A stretch of 64,000 nt of DNA, from NCBI GenBank assembly GCA_937120965.1, contig CAKZKA010000038.1, positions 1 to 64,000 of the forward strand, given 5' to 3'. This DNA comes from an uncultured Chloroflexota bacterium. Lineage in GTDB: Bacteria > Chloroflexota > Chloroflexia > Chloroflexales > Chloroflexaceae. This document shows, one piece after another, positions 26,306 to 35,100 of this stretch. Position numbers and translations under genes: made by a program. Positions within the stretch are counted from its first letter, which is position 1, and every line of letters begins with the position of its first letter. The notes below the pieces were generated by a model. It was not told where the DNA came from, made no database searches, and saw only the letters and a list, made by a program, of their open reading frames with translations.

Positions 26306-26374
26306 ATGGCGTTACCATCTGGTCGGAGGCGCCGGGGGCGCGGGCCTCCGCGTCCAGCCATTCCACCATCACCA

Positions 26375-28024
26375 TTACACCGGCACGTCCAGGTAGCGCT
26401 CGAGAGCCTCTTTCCCGCGGTAATCGGGCAGGATGCGCGGGGCGGTGCGGGCGGTTTCGATGCCGGCCTCGCGCAGCATGCGCTCGTACTCGGCCACGTG
26501 GGCCAGGCTCAACCGCCCGGGGCGATGGGCGCGCGCGTAGTGCGCCGCGGCGATGCCTGCGCGGCGCCCAAACACATTGAAGTCGAGCAGCGAGTTGCCC
26601 ATCAGCCGGTTCTTGCCGTGGATGCCGCCCATGACCTCACCGGCTACGAACAGGCCCGGTACAGAGGTCGCGCCGTGCTCGTCGGCAGCCACGCCTCCGT
26701 TCTGGTAGTGCAGGGTAGGGAAGACCAGGATGGGATCGCGGGTCATGTCAATGCCAAAGCGCGTGTACATGCGGTACATCGCCGGCAGCGCGTTGCGGAT
26801 CGTTCCCGGCCCGTGGATCAGGTCAACCATCGGCGCATCGAGCCAGACTCCGCAGATGCCGTGGGGTGTGGGCACGCCCAGGCCACGCTCGCCGCACTCG
26901 CGGATGAAAGCCGCCGCCTCGACGTCACGCGGCTCGAGGGGAAAGACGAATTGTTCGCCCAGGCGGTTGAGCGGCTGAGCCCCCAGGCCGCGCACCTTTT
27001 CGGTGATCAGCAGTCCGGCCATCTGGGCGGGGAAGGCCGCCCCGGTGGGGTGGTACTGCACCGCGTCCAGGTCAACCAGTTCGGCGCCGACGCGGTAGGC
27101 CAGCACCAGCCCGTCGCCGGTGGCGCCGTAGTGGTTGGTCGTGGGGAAGCGCTGGATGTGCACCCGCCCCAGGCCGCCGGTGGTCAGGACGGTTGCCGCG
27201 GCTCGCACGATGTGGTAGCGCCGGGTCTCCAGGTTCAGCAGCACCGCCCCGGCCACCGCGCCGGTTTCGTCGCACACCAGTTCGATCGCCGGCGCGAACT
27301 CGACCACACGGATGCCCAGGTTGCGCGCCTCGTCGCGCAGCACGCGCATGATCTCCAGGCCGGTATAATCGCGGGCGGAGTGCATCCGGTTGCGCGAGGT
27401 GCCCCCGCCCGGGTTTTCCACAAAACGGCCCTGGCTATCTTTGTCGTACATCACGCCCAGGCGCTCGTGCCACTGGATGATCAACGGCGCGTCGCTCACC
27501 AGCGCCCGCACCAGGTCGGGCCGGTTGGTGAAGTGGCCCCCGCCCATCACATCCAGAAAGTGCTGCACCGGCGAGTCTTCGGGCCGGTCGGCAGCCTGAA
27601 TGCCGCCCTGGGCCATGGTTGAGTTCGAGTCGCCATGGCGCAGTTTGGTGGCGATCAGCACCCGCGCCGGGTCCAACCCGCTCTGTACGGCCCAGATCGC
27701 CGCGACTGTGCCCGCCCCGCCGCCACCGATCACCAGCAGGTCCACATCGGCGTCAATCTTGCTCAGGTCCAGATTGGGGCGCACCAACGGCCGGGCCTCG
27801 AACAGATCGGCGAGTTCGTGATTGAGCAGCAAGCCCTTGCTCGGCCCGAAACTCAAGGGGCGCTTGGCGTCAGCCTGGTAGTCGGGGTGATGCCCGAGGA
27901 GCAGCGCCCGGCGCTCCTCCAGGCTCATGGCCGGGAAGGTCTGGCCCAGACGCGCAGGGCGGGTGCGCTCAACCATGGCGATGCTCTCGCGCATCGACGC
28001 CGGATAGCCGTCAATTAGCTCCAT
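26375..28024 (-). CDS. tfrA: Fumarate reductase/succinate dehydrogenase-type flavoprotein (TfrA-like)
   Basis: 549 aa from the ATG at 28024; the longer frame upstream is repeat sequence. FAD site LLVIGGGGAGTVAAI (residues 97-111). Active-site pattern of the fumarate reductase family is intact: QYHPTG (323-328), EPRDV (364-368, catalytic Arg), HYQNGG (439-444) and NRLMGNSLL (472-480). An approximately 90-residue N-terminal extension precedes the FAD domain. Paired with the 2Fe-2S/2x4Fe-4S protein downstream of HdrB, it resembles methanogen thiol:fumarate reductase TfrAB and the soluble fumarate reductase of Hydrogenobacter rather than quinone-linked Sdh. No membrane anchor subunit is present. 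Confidence 0.88.
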   Translation of the reverse strand: MELIDGYPASMRESIAMVERTRPARLGQTFPAMSLEERRALLLGHHPDYQADAKRPLSFGPSKGLLLNHELADLFEARPLVRPNLDLSKIDADVDLLVIGGGGAGTVAAIWAVQSGLDPARVLIATKLRHGDSNSTMAQGGIQAADRPEDSPVQHFLDVMGGGHFTNRPDLVRALVSDAPLIIQWHERLGVMYDKDSQGRFVENPGGGTSRNRMHSARDYTGLEIMRVLRDEARNLGIRVVEFAPAIELVCDETGAVAGAVLLNLETRRYHIVRAAATVLTTGGLGRVHIQRFPTTNHYGATGDGLVLAYRVGAELVDLDAVQYHPTGAAFPAQMAGLLITEKVRGLGAQPLNRLGEQFVFPLEPRDVEAAAFIRECGERGLGVPTPHGICGVWLDAPMVDLIHGPGTIRNALPAMYRMYTRFGIDMTRDPILVFPTLHYQNGGVAADEHGATSVPGLFVAGEVMGGIHGKNRLMGNSLLDFNVFGRRAGIAAAHYARAHRPGRLSLAHVAEYERMLREAGIETARTAPRILPDYRGKEALERYLDVPV

Positions 28025-28034
28025 GCTGTTGCTC

Positions 28035-28145
28035 CTGAGGTGAACAGAGGGGAAAGCCGGTTTCCCCACACCCCTGCTGACCGGGGTGGCGCGCCCTCGC
28101 ACCGCCTGGAGGGCGGGGAAACCGGGTTTCCCCATACCCTTCCCT
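28035..28145. repeat. GGTTTCCCC palindromes inside the operon
   Basis: Two palindromes (GGGGAAAGCCGGTTTCCCC at about 28049 and GGGGAAACCGGGTTTCCCC at about 28116) occupy the tfrB-tfrA gap. They would lie within the polycistronic mRNA and could act as processing, stabilising or partial termination hairpins. Confidence 0.8.
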
Positions 28146-28157
28146 GATGGGATGCAC

Positions 28158-28931
28158 CTACACGCCCTCCAGTTCGTCCTGGTAATCCACCGGGTCCATC
28201 GGCGAGTTGTAGCGCCGGGTGGCGCTGTAGTCGCCGTTCTGGTCGGCCACTGCCTCGAAGCTACGCTGCTCGTAGCGCGCGCGCAACTCGGCGAGGGGCA
28301 GTTCCATCAACTCGCGCAACTCCGCGTCGTAGCGCCCGGATTCAATCGCGCTGACTCGCAAAGCCAGGTTCTCCGAGGACGGCACCAGGTACTTGCCGTA
28401 GATCCGCCGCGCCAGCAGGCCCACCGCGTAGTGCTTGATGTCGGCAGGACAGCGGCTCGAGCAGATCCCGCAGGCGATGCAGTCGAACGACAGCATCGCA
28501 ACCCGCTCGATATCACCCCGCAGCGCGGCCTGGATGTAGTCCATCACCGGCAGGCCCTGCGGACAGGCGCGGGTGCAGGTGTTGCAGGCCACGCAGCCGG
28601 CAATTTCGGGAAAGAACCGCAGCAGCGTGGTTGGCTGCGGCGTGATGCTGTGGAGATCGTAGGGTTTGGTGGGCACCGGCACAAACGGCATCTGCACCAG
28701 GCACATGCCGTCTTCGACCAGGGTCTGGCAGGCCAGCGCGGTGAAGATGCGATGGCTGCCCTCGCGCCGGTAGAGGGTGGGGCAGGCCCCGCAAAAGCCG
28801 CCGCGGCAGCCGACGCCGCGCACCAGTTTGTAGCCGGCGTACTCTATCGCCGCCAGGATGGTCAGACCGCTCGGCACGCGGTACTCTTTGCCCATCAGTT
28901 CCATTGTGACCAGCGTGGCAGGTTCGCTCAT
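28158..28931 (-). CDS. tfrB: Iron-sulfur subunit (TfrB/SdhB-like)
   Basis: 257 aa. The N-terminal 2Fe-2S domain has Cys42, 47, 50 and 68 (GCRGGFCGAC and LACQ). The C-terminal ferredoxin-like domain has CVACNTCTRACP (113-123) and CIACGICSSRCP (151-161), both regular [4Fe-4S] motifs, where canonical SdhB has a [3Fe-4S]. This suits wiring to HdrBC rather than to a quinone. The last 80 residues are unique. It probably passes electrons between HdrC/HdrB and the TfrA flavin. It follows hdrB by 147 bp and precedes tfrA by 133 bp. Confidence 0.9.
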   Translation of the reverse strand: MSEPATLVTMELMGKEYRVPSGLTILAAIEYAGYKLVRGVGCRGGFCGACPTLYRREGSHRIFTALACQTLVEDGMCLVQMPFVPVPTKPYDLHSITPQPTTLLRFFPEIAGCVACNTCTRACPQGLPVMDYIQAALRGDIERVAMLSFDCIACGICSSRCPADIKHYAVGLLARRIYGKYLVPSSENLALRVSAIESGRYDAELRELMELPLAELRARYEQRSFEAVADQNGDYSATRRYNSPMDPVDYQDELEGV

Positions 28932-29078
28932 GCCGATCCTCCTCTCGCGTGCGCGAGGTCATGTTGCCAGGGTTTCGGTGGTCGTAGCCGAATTGGATCG
29001 AACGAGCCGTATCCGCAACAGCCAGAGCGCACCAGAACCCTATGCGGCCATCCGCAATCCCCAATGTGCAAGTGTCGT

Positions 29079-29939
29079 TCAGCAAAGCGCCTGTGAGGTC
29101 ACCGCTCTCCCCACGACCTCCACCTGCTGATCATCCAGCCCCAGCGCTGCCGGGTCGAGGTCAAACGCCAGACCGATCACCTGGGAGTAATACAGCACCG
29201 GCAGCGGCGCAGCGGTGCGCGGCTGGAGGGTTGCGAAGTTGAAGTGGCACAGGGGGCACGAAAGCACAATCGCCCCGGCCCCGGCGCTACGGGCCTGCTC
29301 CACCGTTGCGCTCACCCGCTCCATAACCAGCCCGGCACGGTCCACCGCCAGGTACGCGCCGCAGCACTGGGTCTGGAGCGATCCCTCGACCACCGTTGCG
29401 CCCAGGGCTTCCATCAGGTCGCGCAGCATGGTCGGCGTCTCGGGGTCATCGAGCGCGATCCCGGCGGGGCGCAGCAGCTTACAGCCGTAGTAGGGGTACA
29501 CCGCCAGGTCGCGCAGGGGGCGCCGCACGCGCCCGCGGATCGCCGCCAGCCCTACCCGGTCGCGCAGGAGCTGTAGCAGGTGCAGCACCTCACCCGCGCC
29601 GTCGTAGCTCAGATCGCCGCCGCTGGTCGCGTTCAGGGCGTCCATCTGCTCCGGCTGCGTGCGCGCCAGATGGTTGGCCCGGGCCAGCGTGTTGAAGCAC
29701 ATATCGCAGAGCGTCACCACCTCGCGCTCACCTTGCTGCTGCAAACGCGCCAGCACGCGCAACGGCGCCATGTGGCGGATCAGGTTTTCGCCGGTGAGCG
29801 TATGCACCACGCCGCAGCAGTTCCACTCGGCCATCTCGCGCAGTTCGATACCCAGCTCCCTGAGTATCGCCAGCGTCGCTTGCTCGTGCTCACGCGCCGA
29901 GACTTTGATGGTGCATCCGGAGTAATACGCCAGTTGCAT
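29079..29939 (-). CDS. hdrB: Heterodisulfide reductase subunit B homologue
   Basis: 286 aa with two complete CCG domains: Cys9, Cys41-Cys42, Cys78, Cys81 and Cys153, Cys192-Cys193, Cys228, Cys231. In methanogens these bind the two noncubane [4Fe-4S] clusters that reduce CoM-S-S-CoB. All ligands are kept, so a disulfide or an electron-relay role is possible; the natural disulfide is unknown in bacteria. It follows hdrC after a 502-bp repeat-filled gap, and tfrB comes next. Confidence 0.92.
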   Translation of the reverse strand: MQLAYYSGCTIKVSAREHEQATLAILRELGIELREMAEWNCCGVVHTLTGENLIRHMAPLRVLARLQQQGEREVVTLCDMCFNTLARANHLARTQPEQMDALNATSGGDLSYDGAGEVLHLLQLLRDRVGLAAIRGRVRRPLRDLAVYPYYGCKLLRPAGIALDDPETPTMLRDLMEALGATVVEGSLQTQCCGAYLAVDRAGLVMERVSATVEQARSAGAGAIVLSCPLCHFNFATLQPRTAAPLPVLYYSQVIGLAFDLDPAALGLDDQQVEVVGRAVTSQALC

Positions 29940-29959
29940 GCCAGGGCTTCTTTCCGTTA

Positions 29960-30440
29960 GATTCCCATGCGGCTGCGCCGCACAACGACAGGATGAAAAT
30001 GAGTTTTTCTTGGGAGGGTTGCGCCCTCCCCAACCCTCCCGCGCGCGGGCTATGTCTGGGATACCTGTACCAGGTACCGGAGGCGCACCCCAAACCCTCC
30101 CGCGGGCGGGCTATGTTCACCTCAGAGTTAGACACGCCGCGCGCATTCGTTTATTCGTTTCCCATTCGTTGGCCCATTTCCCCCCGCGTCCCAGGAAGCC
30201 TATCCCGGAGCAGGTGAAACCCTTTGAAGGGCTGCGCCCTCCCAAACCCTCCCGCATGTGGGCTATGTTCACGTTAGGCATCCTTGCGGCTGCGCCGCAC
30301 AACGACAAGATGAAAATGAGTTTTTCTTGGGAGGGCTGCGCCCTCCCCAACCCTCCCCGCTGGCGGGTTGTTTCCCGGGAGGGCTGCGCCCTCCCCAACC
30401 CTCCCCGCCAGGGGGTTGTTTTTCCCGGAAGGGCTGCCCC
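29960..30440. repeat. Composite repeats between hdrC and hdrB
   Basis: Holds four CCCTCCC hairpins, a copy of the ~105-bp module with GCATTCGTTTATTCG (30131-30233), and the conserved blocks GCGGCTGCGCCGCACAACG (twice) and CGGGCTATGTTCACCTCAG. There is no gene. The gap interrupts an otherwise tight gene cluster, so either a long repeat-rich mRNA is made or a second promoter lies here; I see no clear one. Confidence 0.88.
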
Positions 30441-30441
30441 C

Positions 30442-30846
30442 TCAACCGGTCTGCCGGCGCAGGCTGGCAACCAGCGCAATCGGCGGCAGGTCCTCCAGCG
30501 CCGCAGCAGGGATCTGCGCCACCGGCAGTTGATCGCCGCGCGTGCGCAGGGCGATCAACCGCAGGGCCTCCATCACCCGTGGCACGTCCAACCCTCGAGG
30601 GCAACGTTGCGCGCACAGGTCGCAGCCCACGCACACCCACAGCGCTTCACGCTCCAGCACCCCCGGCACATCGAACAACAGGTGGCGGATCAGCCGGTCC
30701 GGGAGCACGTCCATAGCCTCCGCGAAGGGACACCCCGCCGCGCAGGTGCCGCACTGGTAGCATTGCGCCAGGCGCTGCCCGCTGAGCGCCTCCACCCGCC
30801 GCAGCAAAGCCCCCGACTGCCCGTTTGCGCCGATGGCTATGGTCAT
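30442..30846 (-). CDS. hdrC: Heterodisulfide reductase subunit C homologue (2x[4Fe-4S])
   Basis: 134 aa from the ATG at 30846, which overlaps the previous stop by four bases. Cluster ligands are CYQCGTCAAGCP (Cys29, 32, 35, 39) and CVGCDLCAQRCP (Cys72, 75, 78, 82). In Hdr complexes this subunit carries electrons from HdrA to HdrB. A long C-terminal helix (VPRVMEALRLIALRTRG) is normal for the family. The C-terminus runs close to the repeat block. Confidence 0.92.
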   Translation of the reverse strand: MTIAIGANGQSGALLRRVEALSGQRLAQCYQCGTCAAGCPFAEAMDVLPDRLIRHLLFDVPGVLEREALWVCVGCDLCAQRCPRGLDVPRVMEALRLIALRTRGDQLPVAQIPAAALEDLPPIALVASLRRQTG

Positions 30847-31772
30847 GACACCTCTCCTGCCACCTCTGAGGGCGCGGGGAAGGGCAGCGCAGCCACCCTG
30901 CTCGTCCCTTCGAGGCGATCCAGTTCCAGTTTGCGGCAGATCAGGCTCAGTGGAATATCTTCCGGGCAGACCCGCTCGCACTCATCGCAGCCGGTGCAGC
31001 GCTCGGCCAGGTGGAACGCGCGCATCAAGTGGTAGGCGAACACGCTGGCCGGCTCCCGGGCCAGCCGGCGCGGATCGTCGCGCTCCAGCGTCAGCGCGCA
31101 TTCTTTGCAGAAGCACAGCGGGCAAACCGTCTGACATGCGTAGCAGAGGGTGCAACGGCTGAAGTGCTGGCGCCAGAAGGCCAGACGCTCAGCGGGAGCG
31201 AGGGCCTCCAGTGCCCGCACCGCCGCGAAGCGGTCACCGGCAGGTGGCGCCGGAGGCGCCTCGCCCAGCGTTTCGTCATACAGATCCGGAGGCGCAGCCG
31301 GGCAGCCAGCGCACTTCGCCAGCAGCAGGGCGGCGCGTGGGTGACGCAGCGTTTCGTTGCCAGCGCCGATCAACACCTCCGCCCCGTCCTCCACCAGGCT
31401 GGTGACCCGCCCTGCCGCCACCGCGACTACCCTGTCGGGGTCAACCATCCCCTGGCACGGAACGCCGATCAGGTACAGCCGTTCCCGGTCGAGCTGGTGC
31501 AGACGCAGCAACTCCACCACGGTGCACGCGTCGCAAGCCTTCAGCGCCACGCCGGCCCGTTGCCCGGCGTACTTGCGAAGGGTTCCGACCAGGTTCGGGC
31601 CGCACACCGGGTTCCAGACCAGCCTGTCTGCCTCCGCGGGCGTGCGGGCTGCAAACGGCGCTACCCGCAGCAGCGTCGCGCCTTGCCGGTAGCCCACAAA
31701 CACATCGATCCACCCCTCGGCCAGCAGGGCGCTGGCCCGCGTCCGGATCTGCTGCTCGATCAGGCTTGCCAT
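30843..31772 (-). CDS. FrhB/FdhB-like protein with two C-terminal [4Fe-4S] clusters
   Basis: 309 aa. The N-terminal part has WNPVCGPNLVGTLRKYAG, ALKACDACTVVELL and IGVPCQG, recalling the FrhB/FdhB family of flavin- and F420-binding subunits. The C-terminal part has CTLCYACQTVCP (Cys207-217) and CTGCDECERVCP (Cys259-269), with an extra LCFCKEC between. Coupling is tight: it overlaps mvhD by 13 bp and hdrC by 4 bp. It may be where a hydride carrier (NAD(P)H or F420) enters or leaves the Hdr complex (inference). The assignment to FrhB is moderate because the sequence is diverged. Confidence 0.75.
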   Translation of the reverse strand: MASLIEQQIRTRASALLAEGWIDVFVGYRQGATLLRVAPFAARTPAEADRLVWNPVCGPNLVGTLRKYAGQRAGVALKACDACTVVELLRLHQLDRERLYLIGVPCQGMVDPDRVVAVAAGRVTSLVEDGAEVLIGAGNETLRHPRAALLLAKCAGCPAAPPDLYDETLGEAPPAPPAGDRFAAVRALEALAPAERLAFWRQHFSRCTLCYACQTVCPLCFCKECALTLERDDPRRLAREPASVFAYHLMRAFHLAERCTGCDECERVCPEDIPLSLICRKLELDRLEGTSRVAALPFPAPSEVAGEVS

Positions 31773-32188
31773 GCGTGTGCCTTCATCCTCAGGGGACCGA
31801 GGGCGCGGATCTCCTCGGTCATCTCGGTGACCACGGCGGCAAAGCGCGCCCCCTCCGAGGCCGAGACCCAGGCCAGTTTGAAGCGGCGACGGTCAATGCC
31901 GAAAAAGTCCAGTATGCTCCCGAAGCGTTCGAAGCGCTGCTCGGCGAAGACATTTCCGGTGGCGTAATGGCAATCGCCGGGGTGACAGCCGGCCACCAGC
32001 ACTCCATCGGCGCCTTGCTCAAAGGCCCGCACGACGAAGAGCGGATCCACCCGCCCGCTACACATCACCCGCACGATGCGGATGTTGGGCGGATACTGCA
32101 GGCGGCTCACTCCAGCCGTGTCGGCGCCTCCGTAGGCGCACCAGCTACACAGCAGCCCCAGCAGGCGCGGCTCAAATGGCTCACTCAT
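31760..32188 (-). CDS. mvhD: MvhD/FlpD-like hydrogenase iron-sulfur subunit
   Basis: 142 aa. The MvhD pattern is complete: LCSWCAYGGAD (Cys14, 17), VMCSGRVDP (Cys43) and GCHPGDCHYATGN (Cys68, 73). It binds a [2Fe-2S] cluster and connects an electron input module to the HdrA flavin in bifurcating complexes. It overlaps hdrA by 8 bp and the FrhB-like gene by 13 bp. No NiFe hydrogenase is nearby, so input must come from another donor. Confidence 0.93.
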   Translation of the reverse strand: MSEPFEPRLLGLLCSWCAYGGADTAGVSRLQYPPNIRIVRVMCSGRVDPLFVVRAFEQGADGVLVAGCHPGDCHYATGNVFAEQRFERFGSILDFFGIDRRRFKLAWVSASEGARFAAVVTEMTEEIRALGPLRMKAHAWQA

Positions 32189-35100
32189 AGGCAGGCTCCT
32201 CCCAGGCTGCCCCGATCATCGCCAGCACCTGTGCGTCGGTGAAGCCCCGCTGTTGCAGCGCCCCCGATGGGCAGGCCGCCACACACGTGCCGCACCCCTT
32301 GCACTGCACTTCCTCCACCCATGCGACCTTGCGCTCACCGTCGAGGTGGAGCGCGCCGTAAGGACAGTGAGGCACACAGAGGCCACAGCCAGCACAGGCT
32401 TCCGCCGCCACCTCGGCGACGATTGGCTCAACGCTCACCTGGCCGCGCAGCAGCGGGATCGCCGCCCGCGACGCTGCCCCCGCCGCCTGGGCAATTGTGT
32501 CGGGCACGCTGCGCGGATAGTGATCAGCGCCGCACAGATAGATTCCATCGGTATTGAAATCCAGGGGTCGGATCTTGGCATGGGCCTCGCGGTAGAAGCC
32601 CCGGTCGTCGGTCGTGACTTTGAGCGCCTGCTTCAGCCGCAGCGTGTCGGCATCGCCGCGCAGCGCCGCCGTCAGCACCACCAGGTCGGCCTCGATCGCC
32701 AGTTCCTCGTTCAGCAACACATCGTGGACCAGCACCACCACCTGCTGGCTACGCGCGATTACCCGGGGCGGCCGGTCAGGGGTGTAGCGCACCCGTTGCG
32801 GGGCAACCGTGTCGAGCATATCGGTGAAAGCTTCTTCCTGACCCTTGCCGTACACCCGCATGTCCTGGTAAAGCATCACGATCCGCGCCTCTGGAGCCAG
32901 CCGGTGCAGCATCCGCGCATTCTTGACCGAAATACCACAGCCGATCCGGCAACAGGCAGGATTCTCCGCATCCATTGAACCGGCGCAGTTGATCATCACC
33001 ACCGAGCGCGGGGCGCCCAGCGTTCCCTCGCGTAAACGGCGCTCCAGCTCCAGTTGCGTGATCACCCGCGGATCGGCGCCATAGCCAAAGCGTCCGCGCA
33101 GGTCCGCCTCCTGGAAGCCGGTGGCGACGATGATCGCGCCAACCTGCACCTCGTTGAGCATGCCGCCCGGCCCTTCGTCGAGGGTCACGCGGAAGTCGCC
33201 AATGTGGCCGCTCACCTCGCGCACCTCGGCGCCGAGGAACAGCCTGATCTGCGAGCGTCGCTGCACCTCGCGCACCAGGTGATCGCGCACCGCGCTGGCG
33301 GGCACATCGCCGGGGGCCAGGGTTGCCAGTGTGTTGAGCTTGCCGCCCAGGGTCGCCTCGCGCTCGACCAGCAAGGTGTCAATGCCCAGATCGGCCAGGG
33401 TTATCGCGGCGGTCATCCCCGCCACGCCGCCGCCGATCACCAGACAGCGCCGCGTCACCTCGATCGTCCGCAACGGCAACTCCTGCGACTGCCCGGCCCG
33501 CGCCACCGCCATACGCACCAGGTCCACCGCCTTTGCCGTCGCCGACGCGGGATCGGTAGAATGCACCCACGAACACTGGTTACGGATGTTGGCCATCTCG
33601 AACAGGCCGGGGTTCAGGCCAGCTTCGGCGCAGGTCTGCTGAAACACCGGCCCGTGGGTGATGGGCGAGCAGGCCGCCACCACCAGCCGGTTCAACCCAT
33701 GGCCGGCGATTGCGGCGCGGATGCGGCGCTGCACGTCCTCAGAGCAGGCGAAGGTGCAGGCGTCGACGAAGGCCACCCCGGGCAAGTCACGGGCGGCTGC
33801 GGTGATCGCCGGCACATCAACGAACCCGCTAATGTTCTTGCCACATCCGCACACCACCACGCCCACCCGCGCCGTCTCAGCGTCCGCCGCGGGGCGCGCA
33901 TCCTGAACACCGGATTCGCCCGCTTGCGCCCGGGGCGTCACGTTGGCGCCCACGGGCGGGCCAGACCCGTTGAGGGCCGGATGCGAACCTGTCTCGGCAG
34001 GCCGAACCGTGGCAGAAGAAGGCGCCACCGCGGGCTGCGCCTGCCGCAATCCGCCAACCCCCATCCGCGCCAGCGGCCCGACCGCGGCCAGGCCAGCAGC
34101 ACCGCTGGCTTGAGCCACACAGTCGGAGATGTCGTTGGGGCCCTGTGCCCCGCCGGCCAGGAAGATGCCATCGCGGGTCGAGCGCAACGGGTCGAGCAGC
34201 GGGTCACGAGACACGAAGAAGCCGTATGAGTCAACCGCTATCCCCAGTACGCGGGCCAGGCGCTGGTTCTCCGGGGCGGGTACAATCGCCGTAGAAAGCA
34301 CCAGCAGATCGAAGCGCTCGCGCCGTACCCTGCCACTGAGGGTATCCTCGTAGGTCACCACCAGGCTCCGGTCGCGGTCCTCTTCCACCGCAGCGGGCCG
34401 GCCACGCACATAGCGCACCCCGTGCCCGGCGGCCCGGCGGTAGAACTGCTGAAAGTCCTTGCCATAGGCCCGCAGATCCATGTAGAAGATCGTCGCCTCG
34501 GTGCCAGGAGCGTGCTCCAGGGTGATCAACGCCTCCTTGGTGGCATACATGCAGCAGATCTTCGAGCAGTAGGGGTACCCGCCCTGCACACTGCGCGAGC
34601 CAACGCACTGGATCCAGGCCACCCGCTCGGGATGGCGGCCATCGGAGGGCCGGGCCACCGTGCCCCCCGTCGGCCCCGAGGCCGAGAGCAGCCGCTCGTA
34701 CTGGATCGCCGTCACAACATTGGGGTACCGGCCGTAGCCGTACTCCTTGCGCAACCCGGTCGGCTCGAGCGTCTCGAAGCCGGTAGCGACCACGATGCTG
34801 CTCACCGTCACGCTCACGGGCTGCGAGCGACGCAGAAAGGCAATTGCCCCGGCGGCGCAGGCCCGGTCGCAGGCCCCGCAGCCGACGCAACGGCTATAAT
34901 CAATCGTGTAGATGGCAGGAACCGCCTGGGGGAACTGCAGGTAGATCGCCTTGCGGCGCGAAAGCCGCCCGTTGAACACATCGTCCACTTCAACCGGGCA
35001 AGCCTGGGCGCAGTCCCCGCAGCCGGTACACTTCTCAGGGTCTACGTAAGTCGCCTGGCGCCAGATCAGCACCTCGAAGGCGCCCGCCGAACCGCTGACC

